This document shows positions 16,945 to 24,685 of a stretch of DNA of 26,682 nt, piece by piece. Position 1 is the stretch's first letter. The number at the start of each line of letters is the position of its first letter. Below the pieces are notes generated by a model. It did not search any database and was not told the DNA's origin. It saw only the letters and a program-made list of their open reading frames with translations. Position numbers and translations under genes: made by a program. The DNA lies in contig CAYTID010000024.1 in NCBI GenBank assembly GCA_964437735.1, positions 1-26,682 on the forward strand, in the 5' to 3' direction. This DNA comes from CAYTID01 sp964437735 (GTDB lineage: Bacteria > Bacteroidota > Ignavibacteria > UBA10030 > BY39).

Positions 16945-18033
16945 ATGAATTCACATCAAACACATAAATTAGGTATTCGCCGTAAGACTAGAAAAGTCAT
17001 AGTCGGCGGTGTTCCGATTGGCGGCGGAGCGCCGATATCTGTTCAAACAATGACGAAAACTAAAACGAGCGATATCGAAGCAACCGTTAAACAAATTATT
17101 GAAGTCGCAGATGCCGGGTGCGACATTGTAAGAGTGACTGTTAACGACAAGGAAGCTGCGGAAGCTATGCAAAAAATAGTGATGAGATCGCCCATACCTG
17201 TTGTTGCGGATATTCATTTCAACCATATTTTTGCGCTTCAATCAATAGATGCCGGTGTTGCTAAAGTCAGAATAAATCCGGGAAACATCGGATCGAAAGA
17301 AAGAATTAAACAGGTGCTCGATTCCGCTAAGGAAAAAAATATTCCGATAAGAATCGGAGTGAACTCCGGATCGCTCGAGACAGATATCTTAAATAAATAC
17401 GGTTATCCGACCGCAGAAGCTCTTTTTGAAAGCGCTATGCGGCATCTTGAAATTTGTGATGAATTTGATTTTAAGGATGTTATAATATCTGTTAAATCGA
17501 CTGATGTAAAATTGATGATAGAAGCATATCGTCTGATAGCATCCAAAACCGACATTCCTCTCCATCTCGGAGTTACTGAAGCAGGTCCGACAAAAACAGG
17601 AACAATTAAATCGGCTGTAGGAATCGGTGCTTTACTTGCCGACGGTATTGGCGACACTATACGTGTTTCTTTAACTGATGATCCGGTTAAAGAAGTTGAG
17701 GTAGGTAAAGAAATACTCCGTTCGTTGAGTTTAGCTACCAGAAATGTTGAGCTGATCGCTTGTCCAACCTGTGGTCGACTTGAGGTTGATCTATTTGGTA
17801 TCGTAAAACAGCTTGAAGAAAAATTGGGAAAAGTAAAGAAACCTGTCAAAATTGCACTCTTAGGCTGTGTCGTGAACGGACCCGGAGAAGCAAGCGAGGC
17901 AGATATCGGAATTGCTGCCGGCAAAGGAGTGGCAATTTTATATCGAAAAGGTGAAATGATTAAAAAAATAAAAGAGGAAGAAATTGTCAGTACAATTTTA
18001 GAAGAAGTTAAAAACTTCAAACCGGAAGGCTAA
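16945..18033 (+). CDS. ispG: 4-hydroxy-3-methylbut-2-enyl diphosphate synthase (flavodoxin type)
   Basis: This [4Fe-4S] enzyme of the MEP pathway converts MEcPP to HMBPP. The 362-aa product is the short bacterial form: a TIM barrel with TMTKTKTSDIEATV near 35-48 and VADIHFNHIFAL near 87-98, followed directly by the cluster domain. The cluster ligands are C273 and C276 (ACPTCGR), C308 (LGCVVNGPGEA) and Glu315. The large middle insert of plant and some FCB-group enzymes is absent. It follows the rhomboid gene by 6 bp and is the last gene of the pgk group. Confidence 0.97.
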   Translation: MNSHQTHKLGIRRKTRKVIVGGVPIGGGAPISVQTMTKTKTSDIEATVKQIIEVADAGCDIVRVTVNDKEAAEAMQKIVMRSPIPVVADIHFNHIFALQSIDAGVAKVRINPGNIGSKERIKQVLDSAKEKNIPIRIGVNSGSLETDILNKYGYPTAEALFESAMRHLEICDEFDFKDVIISVKSTDVKLMIEAYRLIASKTDIPLHLGVTEAGPTKTGTIKSAVGIGALLADGIGDTIRVSLTDDPVKEVEVGKEILRSLSLATRNVELIACPTCGRLEVDLFGIVKQLEEKLGKVKKPVKIALLGCVVNGPGEASEADIGIAAGKGVAILYRKGEMIKKIKEEEIVSTILEEVKNFKPEG

Positions 18034-18041
18034 CTCTTAAT

Positions 18042-18075
18042 CGGGCACTTGTGATAACTCCCCTTATGTGTCCCG
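18042..18075 (+). terminator. Weak hairpin after ispG
   Basis: CGGG and CAC (18042-18048) pair with GTG and CCCG (18068-18075) with one bulged T, around a loop of about 19 bases. Only a poor T-run (ATTTTG) follows. It may help end the pgk-ispG transcript, but it is not a convincing terminator. Confidence 0.25.
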
Positions 18076-18138
18076 GGATAATTTTGAGATGACACCTAAA
18101 TATATCGAATATAAATTTTCTGATATACATCGTAACAT

Positions 18139-18167
18139 TTGATATAGCAAATCAATTTAATTATATT
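18139..18167 (+). promoter_or_regulatory. Sigma-70-like promoter of the TorF-like porin/hybrid kinase pair
   Basis: TTGATA (18139-18144) and TATATT (18162-18167) are spaced by 17 bp. Transcription would start near 18174, about 34 bases before the ATG at 18208. An inverted repeat of ATTTG and CAAAT (18137-18152) overlaps the -35 box. The heptamer ATTAGTA occurs three times from the -10 box to the start codon (18165, 18186, 18195). Confidence 0.5.
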
Positions 18168-18207
18168 AGTAATATTAATAAACAAATTAGTAGGATTAGT
18201 AAAATTT

Positions 18208-18981
18208 ATGTCATTATTAAAGAAAAATTTTATTTACTTGTTAATTTGTACCAGCCTTTTCCCTCTCTCACTTGTACAAGCAAAGATAGTCGAGTCTGAT
18301 ACAATAGCGAGTTTCCAATCAGAATTAAATTACGGACTAAAATCAGACTTTATGTCAACGTATTTATGGCGTGGTATAAGTTACAATAAAGGATTTATTA
18401 TGCAGCCTTCAGTGTGGGTGTCAAAATCTGATTTCACTTTTGAAATTTGGAGTAATCTTACTTTGCACGATATTCACGGAGATGTGAAGCGTAATGAGAT
18501 AGATTTTATTTTATCCTATCAGTACTTATGGGGTAATTTATCGCTTGAACCCAGCGCAATGTACTATATTTATCCCAAGCAGGAAGATTCACCTCCCACC
18601 GGTGAACTTGGCTTAACTTTATCATATCAGTTCGGAAAGTTTACGCTAGTAAATAATTTTTACTGCGATGTCATAAAATATTCCGGTGCTTATTTTAATG
18701 AAAGTGGAATCTCCTATGAAAAAGAAATTTTACAGAACACGTCTTTGTTTGCTATGATTAGCGCTGGATTTGCGTCTAAAAAATTCAATGATATTTATAC
18801 CGGAGCGTTAAAATCGACGGTCAATCTTGTTACATTTAATTTAGCTCTTAGTTATTCTCTGTCAGAAAAAATAACTATTTCACCTCATATTCAGTTTAAC
18901 CGCACGATAGATCGTTCTGTAGTAGAATTATTAGGGAAGACATCTCATAATTTTGGAGTAAACTTTGAATTAGAATTATAA
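18208..18981 (+). CDS. TorF-like outer-membrane beta-barrel protein
   Basis: The 257-aa product has a signal peptide (about 1-25, ending in LVQA). An N-terminal YGLKSDFMSTYLWRGISYN stretch resembles the opening of the TorF/Gcw_chp putative porin family. The rest is alternating strands ending in aromatic or polar residues, without helices, as in an outer-membrane barrel of about 12 strands. The final residue is Leu rather than Phe. Its stop lies 2 bp before the GTG of a hybrid sensor kinase, so the two are surely co-transcribed. A solute channel or a surface sensor for that kinase is possible; neither is shown by sequence. Confidence 0.7.
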   Translation: MSLLKKNFIYLLICTSLFPLSLVQAKIVESDTIASFQSELNYGLKSDFMSTYLWRGISYNKGFIMQPSVWVSKSDFTFEIWSNLTLHDIHGDVKRNEIDFILSYQYLWGNLSLEPSAMYYIYPKQEDSPPTGELGLTLSYQFGKFTLVNNFYCDVIKYSGAYFNESGISYEKEILQNTSLFAMISAGFASKKFNDIYTGALKSTVNLVTFNLALSYSLSEKITISPHIQFNRTIDRSVVELLGKTSHNFGVNFELEL

Positions 18982-18983
18982 CA

Positions 18984-21557
18984 GTGTTCAAAAACATTCA
19001 AAATAAGATTATTCTTTTAACAACTCTAATCGCACTGGTGATGATTGTTGGCATTTACCTGCTTCGACAATCTGAGCAAAATAATATTAATGTGCTATTA
19101 TCCAGTCGACAACAGGAATACTCAATTTTATTGGACAAAGTGATAGATTTTCAGTCGAAAAGTTTACAAACTCTAACATACGATTATACCTATTGGGACG
19201 AGATGGTAGATTTTGTTAATACTGGAAATCTTAAATGGGCAAATCAGATGATTGTAGGTGCATTACCGAGTTATAATGCAGATTTTGCTTGGGTTTATCG
19301 GCTCGACTTTTCTTTGGTGTATTCGGCCAGCAGGTTAGATGAGAATAAACTCAATGAATTACCGTTTACAAAAACAATTCTTGAAAAGATTGTTTTTAAA
19401 AAAAACTTTTATCATTTTTTTGCTTTAACGGATTTGGGATTGGTTGAAATTAGCGGGGCATCAGTACATAAAAGTATGGATGTTGAAAGGAAGACGCCCC
19501 AGGAAGGGTATTTCTTTGTAGGACGTATATGGACAGAGACATTTCTTAAAGAAATATCTTCGTTTACCGGAAGCCAAATTCATTTATTGCCTCATAGTGA
19601 AAAAACATCGCTTGAAGACGCCGGTGAATCCGAAAAATTTAAGATCCGGAATTTCAAATCGCTCCCGGGATGGGACGGCTTGCCTGTGATAGACGTTCAA
19701 TCCATGACTGAAGTAGTAATAGCAAAAACCTTAGATAGACAAAAAGAGACACAATTTAAAATAAACATTATTTTATCAATTGTATTAATAATTTCAATCT
19801 CATTCTTTCTTTTTCGATTCGTCAACCGGCCCTTGCATATTATTTCACAAAGTCTGGCAACTGGGGATCCAAATTTGATCAAAAATCTGCACAATGAAAA
19901 AACTGAATTTGGCAGAATAGCAAAACTGATTATGGATTTTTTTATCCAAAAAGAAAAATTGGTTAAAGAGATTTCGGATCGTACACATGCAGAGGATCAA
20001 CTAAAAGAGTCCTATTCTCTACTGATTGCAACATTGGATTCTACAACCGATGGTATACTTGTTGTCGATCTAACTGGTAAAATAACAGGTTTCAACAAAC
20101 GCTTCAAGGCACTTTGGCAAATACCTGAGGATATTCTCGCGAGCAAAGATGATAATCGCGCTTTGAATTTTATGTTAGCCCAATTAAAAGATCCGGACAT
20201 TTTTATTGAGAAGGTAAGAGAACTTTACAAAAACCGAGAAGCAGAAAGTTTTGATATCCTTGAATTCAAAGATGGAAAAGTTTTTGAACGACACTCGATT
20301 CCCCAAATGATCGAAGGAAAGGCTATAGGTCGTGTATGGAGTTTTCGTGATGTAACCGAACATAAGGAAGCCGAGGAAGCTCTGAAAAGGATCGAAGAAA
20401 AATCGCAACATTCACAAAAAATGGAAAGCGTCGGCACGCTAGCAGGCGGAATTGCTCACGATTTTAATAACATTTTAGCGATAATAATGGGGCATGCTTC
20501 TCTGCTCGAAACGCTTAAGCACAAACCGCAAAAAATTGTTCTCAGTGCAGATATCATCAAAAAAGCTGTGAATAGAGGAGCAGGACTGGTAAATCAAATT
20601 CTAACTTTTGCACGTAAAGCAGATATAAAAGTTGAATCGTTGAATATTAACACAAGCATAAAAGAATTAGTCGATTTGCTACAACAAACATTTCCGAAGA
20701 CGATTCAATTTGATCTCGATTTAGATCCTAAAATTCCAATGATTACTGGTGATTATAATCAGATTCATCAAGTTTTACTGAATCTCTCTGTCAATGCGCG
20801 TGATGCGATGCTAAATGGAGGTTTCATTTCATTCAGAACAAAAGTAGTTGAGAGTAACGAAATTCAACATCTCGTTCCCGATACATCAGAAAAAAAATTT
20901 CTATGTGTATCAATCACAGATTCAGGAACAGGGATGGATGAGGATACTAAGAAACGGATTTTTGATCCTTTCTTCACAACAAAAGAATTCGGGAAGGGTA
21001 CAGGTTTAGGATTAGCAACTGCATATGGAATCCTCCAAAGTCATGGCGGTTTTATTGAAGTCGAGAGCCAGATAGATATCGGAACAACATTTTATATATA
21101 TTTTCCGATAAATCCGGAAGATACAGAAATTGAAAAACAACAAAATGAAAACTCAGAGACTGAAATAAAAGGCGGAAATGAAACAATTTTGATTGTTGAA
21201 GACGAAGAAATGTTACTCGATCTAATAAAAGAAATTTTAATTGGTAAAGGGTATAAAGTTTTAACCGCTTTGGATGGTTTAGGAGGATTGGAAGTTTATA
21301 CCGCTAATGCGAAACAGATTTCTCTTGTCCTCACCGATATGGGATTGCCAAAACTTAACGGTTACGATATGGTTATGAAATTGAAAGAAATTAATCCGGC
21401 AGTAAATGTAATTTTCGCAAGCGGTTTTCTTGAAACCGACACAATTTCTAAAATGTTTAAAGCTGGCGCAAAAGAGTTTGTTCAAAAACCGTACGACCCA
21501 ATTGATGTTTTAAAAAAAATCAGATCTGTAATTGATATAGCAATTGACGAATACTAA
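18984..21557 (+). CDS. CHASE4-PAS hybrid histidine kinase with C-terminal receiver
   Basis: This is a membrane-bound two-component sensor of 857 aa. TM1 (about 9-27) is followed by a periplasmic CHASE4-type domain with DYTYWDEM at 67-74, then TM2 (about 259-279), a HAMP-like linker and a PAS domain (about 343-455). The HisKA phospho-acceptor is His492 (GGIAHDFNN). The HATPase N-box is around 600-607 (NLSVNARD), DSGTGM starts at 646 and GKGTGLGLA lies near 671. A receiver (about 733-850) has phospho-acceptor Asp785 and the lysine of VQKP. It has no output or Hpt domain, so its regulator lies elsewhere. The start is GTG, 2 bp after the porin gene. Confidence 0.93.
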   Translation: MFKNIQNKIILLTTLIALVMIVGIYLLRQSEQNNINVLLSSRQQEYSILLDKVIDFQSKSLQTLTYDYTYWDEMVDFVNTGNLKWANQMIVGALPSYNADFAWVYRLDFSLVYSASRLDENKLNELPFTKTILEKIVFKKNFYHFFALTDLGLVEISGASVHKSMDVERKTPQEGYFFVGRIWTETFLKEISSFTGSQIHLLPHSEKTSLEDAGESEKFKIRNFKSLPGWDGLPVIDVQSMTEVVIAKTLDRQKETQFKINIILSIVLIISISFFLFRFVNRPLHIISQSLATGDPNLIKNLHNEKTEFGRIAKLIMDFFIQKEKLVKEISDRTHAEDQLKESYSLLIATLDSTTDGILVVDLTGKITGFNKRFKALWQIPEDILASKDDNRALNFMLAQLKDPDIFIEKVRELYKNREAESFDILEFKDGKVFERHSIPQMIEGKAIGRVWSFRDVTEHKEAEEALKRIEEKSQHSQKMESVGTLAGGIAHDFNNILAIIMGHASLLETLKHKPQKIVLSADIIKKAVNRGAGLVNQILTFARKADIKVESLNINTSIKELVDLLQQTFPKTIQFDLDLDPKIPMITGDYNQIHQVLLNLSVNARDAMLNGGFISFRTKVVESNEIQHLVPDTSEKKFLCVSITDSGTGMDEDTKKRIFDPFFTTKEFGKGTGLGLATAYGILQSHGGFIEVESQIDIGTTFYIYFPINPEDTEIEKQQNENSETEIKGGNETILIVEDEEMLLDLIKEILIGKGYKVLTALDGLGGLEVYTANAKQISLVLTDMGLPKLNGYDMVMKLKEINPAVNVIFASGFLETDTISKMFKAGAKEFVQKPYDPIDVLKKIRSVIDIAIDEY

Positions 21558-21575
21558 ATTGTTAGGAGGAAACAT

Positions 21576-22670
21576 ATGGGTTTTAACTGCGGTATAGTCG
21601 GTTTGCCCAATGTCGGAAAGTCAACGATCTTTAATGCCATCACTACTGCAAAAGCCATAGTTGCTAATTATCCATTTACAACTATCGAACCTCATAGCGG
21701 CATCGTTCCTGTTCCGGATGAAAGACTTGATATTTTGGCAGCAACTTTAAAACCACCCAAAGTAATTCCAACAAATATCGAATTTGTTGACATTGCCGGA
21801 CTGGTGAAAGGTGCAAATAAGGGAGAGGGACTGGGAAATCAGTTTTTATCTCACATCAGAGAAGTTGATGCAATTGCGCATATCGTCAGGTGTTTCGATA
21901 ATGATAATATTATTCATACTTACGGGAATGTAGACCCAAAAAGGGACATCGAAATTATTGAAGCCGAATTAATCCTGAAAGACCTTGAAACAATTGACAA
22001 GCGATTAAGCGATACAGAAAGACAAATTAAAACCGGGGATAAAAGTTTAAAACATTCTCTTGAGGTTTGTAACAAATTAAAAAATCATTTGTCTGAGGGA
22101 AAATCTGCGTTTTTACTGAATCTCGACGAGGAGGAGAAAGTACTCGCCGGGACTTTACATTTGCTTACTTATAAGCCGGTGATGTTCGTCGCTAATACCG
22201 ATGAAGAAGGAATAATGAAGGGAAATGAATACATAAATAAGGTTGAAAATTTAGCAGCAGAGAGAGACTCCAAGCTTTTAATAATTGATGGTGAAATGGA
22301 AGCTGAAATAAGCGATATGCGATACGAAGAACGGACATCTTTTTTACAGGATTTGGGGATTAAAGAATCGGGTCTTGATAAAATAATTTTCGAGGGTTAT
22401 AATTTATTAGATCTGATAACTTTTTATACACATAACGAAAAGGAACTACGCGCCTGGACAATAAAAAGAGGAACAAAAGCACCCCAAGCGGCAGGGAAGA
22501 TACATTCAGATTTTGAAAAAAAATTTATAAAAGCTGAAGTTATTAAAGTGAATGATTTGGTAAGAATAGGCTCTGAATCTGTTTTGAAAGAGAAAGGTCT
22601 ACTTCATATTCATGGCAAGGATTATGTAATTGAAGACGGGGATATAATATTTTTCAGGTTCAATATTTAA
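21576..22670 (+). CDS. ychF: YchF/OLA1-type ATPase
   Basis: This Obg-family P-loop protein binds ATP rather than GTP and associates with ribosomes; it is a redox- and stress-linked translation factor. The 364-aa product has GLPNVGKST (9-17), NYPFTTIEPHSG (31-42), the DIAGLVKGANKGEGLGNQF segment (72-90) and the altered G4 motif NTDE that accounts for ATP preference. A coiled-coil middle is followed by a C-terminal TGS domain (about 280-363). A strong AGGAGG (21564-21569) lies 6 bp before the ATG, much better than most neighbours, which suggests high expression. It follows the kinase by 18 bp. Confidence 0.97.
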   Translation: MGFNCGIVGLPNVGKSTIFNAITTAKAIVANYPFTTIEPHSGIVPVPDERLDILAATLKPPKVIPTNIEFVDIAGLVKGANKGEGLGNQFLSHIREVDAIAHIVRCFDNDNIIHTYGNVDPKRDIEIIEAELILKDLETIDKRLSDTERQIKTGDKSLKHSLEVCNKLKNHLSEGKSAFLLNLDEEEKVLAGTLHLLTYKPVMFVANTDEEGIMKGNEYINKVENLAAERDSKLLIIDGEMEAEISDMRYEERTSFLQDLGIKESGLDKIIFEGYNLLDLITFYTHNEKELRAWTIKRGTKAPQAAGKIHSDFEKKFIKAEVIKVNDLVRIGSESVLKEKGLLHIHGKDYVIEDGDIIFFRFNI

Positions 22671-22674
22671 TAAT

Positions 22675-22694
22675 AAAAAGCTCAGCGAACTGAG
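22675..22694 (-). terminator. UUCG-capped intrinsic terminator of the right-hand operon
   Basis: Read on the minus strand, CTCAG, the tetraloop TTCG and CTGAG form a 5-bp hairpin, followed by C and a run of five T. It lies 64 bp after the stop of the DUF59 gene and ends the minus-strand transcripts. On the plus strand the same hairpin has no T-run, so ychF is not terminated by it. Confidence 0.8.
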
Positions 22695-22751
22695 AGTCTT
22701 GAGATAGCCGGGAGGCGAAAAGCTGATCTCTACTTATCAAACCCGCTGAGC
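22680..22751. ncRNA. Candidate structured RNA element between convergent genes
   Basis: GCTCAGCG (22680-22687) and CGCTGAGC (22744-22751) are perfectly complementary and enclose 56 bases. Inside, GAGATAGC pairs with GCT and ATCTC with one bulged G. The outer helix competes with the minus-strand terminator hairpin for the same CTCAG. This could be a folded 3' end or an attenuator-like switch. It is unnamed, does not fit the tRNA or riboswitch patterns I know, and may be chance. Confidence 0.3.
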
Positions 22752-22758
22752 CGTAAGT

Positions 22759-23103
22759 CTATGGTAATCCGAGAATTTTTTTTGCATCTTCCGACATCCT
22801 GTCGGGACTCCATAACGGTTCCCATACTATTCGAACATCGGCATCATTTATTCCCGGAATCTGTAATATTCTGTTTCGGATATTTTGAGAAATCCAGGTA
22901 TGCGCAGGACATCCCGGTGCAGTTAACGTCATTTTAATTCCGATCCAGTCTTCAAGGATTTTGACATCGTAAATTAATCCTAAATCTACAACATTAACCG
23001 GAATTTCAGGATCGTAACATTCCTTTAAAGCTTCATAAACGATTTCTTCAGTAACTGTTTGAATTTCAATTTTATCGTTTGGTTTATTTTCTTCTTGTGC
23101 CAT
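22759..23103 (-). CDS. MIP18/DUF59-family Fe-S cluster assembly protein (PaaD/SufT-like)
   Basis: The 114-aa product is a single MIP18 (DUF59) domain: ALKECYDPEIPVNVVDLGLI (about 25-44) with the DPE motif at 31-33, and TAPGCP with the conserved Cys65. The family helps load iron-sulfur clusters into target proteins; the C-terminal WEPLWSPDRMSEDAK stretch is typical of the stand-alone bacterial members. It lies 60 bp after apbE, but has its own TTGACA-N17-TATTAT promoter and no Shine-Dalgarno sequence. A terminator follows. Iron-sulfur enzymes such as MiaB and IspG in this window are possible clients only in the general sense. Confidence 0.9.
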   Translation of the reverse strand: MAQEENKPNDKIEIQTVTEEIVYEALKECYDPEIPVNVVDLGLIYDVKILEDWIGIKMTLTAPGCPAHTWISQNIRNRILQIPGINDADVRIVWEPLWSPDRMSEDAKKILGLP

Positions 23104-23113
23104 ATTTAGTTAT

Positions 23114-23142
23114 ATAATATGAGTTTTTATTTTAAATGTCAA
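23114..23142 (-). promoter_or_regulatory. Near-consensus sigma-70 promoter of the DUF59 gene
   Basis: On the minus strand TTGACA (23137-23142) and TATTAT (23114-23119) are spaced by 17 bp, the best promoter in the window. The expected start near 23107 is about 4 bases before the ATG at 23103, so the mRNA may be leaderless. It lies in the 60-bp gap after apbE. Confidence 0.65.
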
Positions 23143-23163
23143 TAAAAAAAAACTGTGCTGCGA

Positions 23164-24204
23164 TTAATTGTTATTTTTATTGATTGACCCATCGCTTGTT
23201 ACCGCAAAGAATTTTATTTTTTCGTTTTTATTTATAAAGAAATTCTCTATATGCGCATCTGATGCAAAAAAACCGGTTGAGAATGCATCTGAATCAACTG
23301 CTGCAGGCGCTATAATTGATAAACTTAAATAACTATTTAATGGTTTCAGACTGTCCGGATAAAAAATATGTCCATATCTCTGATCACTGATTTGTGAATA
23401 ATTTTCATAATTACCCGATGTAGCAAGCGCCTGGTCTTTTAGTTTTACTGTACCGATGAGATCGTCAGTGTTTTCAGGATCAACGATTCCTATTTCCCAA
23501 TAATCTTCCCCGGGTGGCGAGCCGATCGCGAACAAATCGCCGCTATGGTTGATAAGAGCGGAATCAATACCATAATTTGCCAAAATCTTTACAGCCCGGT
23601 CAATCGCATATCCCACACCGATCCCGCCAAGATCAATTTTTGATTCCGGATTGTTCAGAGTAATTTCATTAGACCTTTCATTGACAATAAGATTATCAAT
23701 CTCTATAGCCTCAAATATTTTGCTGAGAGAACTGTCATCCGGCAAAGTAAGTGGTTTTGTGTCCGCTCTGAAACCAAACACTTCCATTAACGGGCCGACC
23801 ATAATATTGAAACCACCATTTGTGATTTTATGGTAATTCTGACTTTGTTTCAGAATATCTGTCAATCTCTCGTCAACAATTTGAGGAGTGTTATAGGCGT
23901 TTGTATTAATTAATGACACCTGGCTGGATCGATTATAAACAGACATTAATCGGTCGATAGTTTTCATTTCTGTAATCGCTGCGTCAACGGCAAGTGAGGC
24001 TAATAATTTATCATGTGGCCTACGAAGGTTCAACTCGAATGTGACAACATTCCCCATGCAGTAGCTGGTTTTATAAAAGGTCAATTTATGACCGGTGAAA
24101 ACATCAGTTTTAAGTAATATCGATCCTCCTGCAACCACTCCGGCCAGCTTAAGAAAATCCCTTCTTCCAAAAAATTTTCGATTATTTACTTTTTTGTTAA
24201 CCAT
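23164..24204 (-). CDS. apbE: ApbE-family FAD:protein FMN transferase, Tat signal
   Basis: It attaches FMN through a phosphoester bond to Thr of exported FMN_bind proteins, outside the cytoplasm. With the ATG at 24204 the product has 346 aa and a twin-arginine leader: GRRDFLKLAGVVAGG, RR at 14-15. The ApbE domain follows, with YCMGNVVTFEL, NHSGDLFAIG, the ATSGNYENY and YGHIFYP segments and, near the C-terminus, VDSDAFSTGFF with the metal-binding Asp and Thr. The frame stays open 33 codons upstream, but that extension reads into the preceding gene and would bury the Tat motif. The start overlaps that gene by 19 bp. Two genes upstream is an FMN_bind protein, its likely substrate. Confidence 0.93.
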   Translation of the reverse strand: MVNKKVNNRKFFGRRDFLKLAGVVAGGSILLKTDVFTGHKLTFYKTSYCMGNVVTFELNLRRPHDKLLASLAVDAAITEMKTIDRLMSVYNRSSQVSLINTNAYNTPQIVDERLTDILKQSQNYHKITNGGFNIMVGPLMEVFGFRADTKPLTLPDDSSLSKIFEAIEIDNLIVNERSNEITLNNPESKIDLGGIGVGYAIDRAVKILANYGIDSALINHSGDLFAIGSPPGEDYWEIGIVDPENTDDLIGTVKLKDQALATSGNYENYSQISDQRYGHIFYPDSLKPLNSYLSLSIIAPAAVDSDAFSTGFFASDAHIENFFINKNEKIKFFAVTSDGSINKNNN

Positions 24205-24677
24205 AGCTCTTTTAAAATCAAAAATACCATAATAAAATAACACGCGAACATGGAGATGCCTGATACAATAACAAGCCACGCAAATAATGGGGATACTTTC
24301 CATATGAGCCAGATACCGCCGAATGTTGTAATAATCGCGATGAAGGGTTCTATAAGAAGAATTAATTTTAAATTATCAGACACAATTGACGAGAAGTAAA
24401 AAATCAGACCAGTCAGAAAAAATAAAATTGTAAGTGATATAATGTGGTTGTGCAGAAAAATATAAATTTCGTTAGGTGATTTTGAGTATTTTATCTCTTC
24501 TTTTTCCGAATCTTCCGGAGTTCCGACATATTCCTCAGAGATATCTGAAATTCGGAATGAAGTTTTATGATCAATTAACACAATTCCGATAACATATCCG
24601 GCGGTGAGAAGAATTAAAAAAAACGTAATAAATAATTTGAGCGTTTTGTCAAGATATTTTAATTTTATTTCCTGCAT
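24186..24677 (-). CDS. Uncharacterised four-helix membrane protein of the flavin module
   Basis: I recognise no named family. The 163-aa product has four predicted membrane helices (about 13-35, 73-96, 104-126, 131-156). A charged, acidic loop of about 37 residues (36-72) lies between the first two, probably on the periplasmic side. H76 and H78 stand at the start of helix 2 (FLHNHIISL) and E110-P111 in helix 3. Histidines at a membrane face could bind haem, metal or quinone, which is speculation. It starts 8 bp after the FMN_bind gene and overlaps apbE by 19 bp. This strict linkage suggests it is the membrane electron donor or anchor for the flavoprotein. Confidence 0.8.
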   Translation of the reverse strand: MQEIKLKYLDKTLKLFITFFLILLTAGYVIGIVLIDHKTSFRISDISEEYVGTPEDSEKEEIKYSKSPNEIYIFLHNHIISLTILFFLTGLIFYFSSIVSDNLKLILLIEPFIAIITTFGGIWLIWKVSPLFAWLVIVSGISMFACYFIMVFLILKELWLTKK

Positions 24678-24685
24678 CTATTTAA

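Noticed and set aside
17403..18020. 205-codon open frame opposite ispG
   Set aside because: It is a shadow of the highly conserved ispG frame, with serine- and proline-rich low-complexity product and no start signals.
19048..19064. Sigma-54 promoter-like TTGGCATTTACCTGCTT
   Set aside because: The GG and GC elements are off the required spacing and the site is inside the hybrid-kinase coding region.
22680..22752. A tRNA gene in the 73-base fold between ychF and the DUF59 gene
   Set aside because: The ends pair like an acceptor stem, but there is no 7-base T-loop, no anticodon arm in the right place and the UUCG hairpin is a terminator.
24205..24303. 33-residue N-terminal extension of ApbE
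   Set aside because: It reads into the preceding membrane-protein gene and would place the twin-arginine motif far from the N-terminus.
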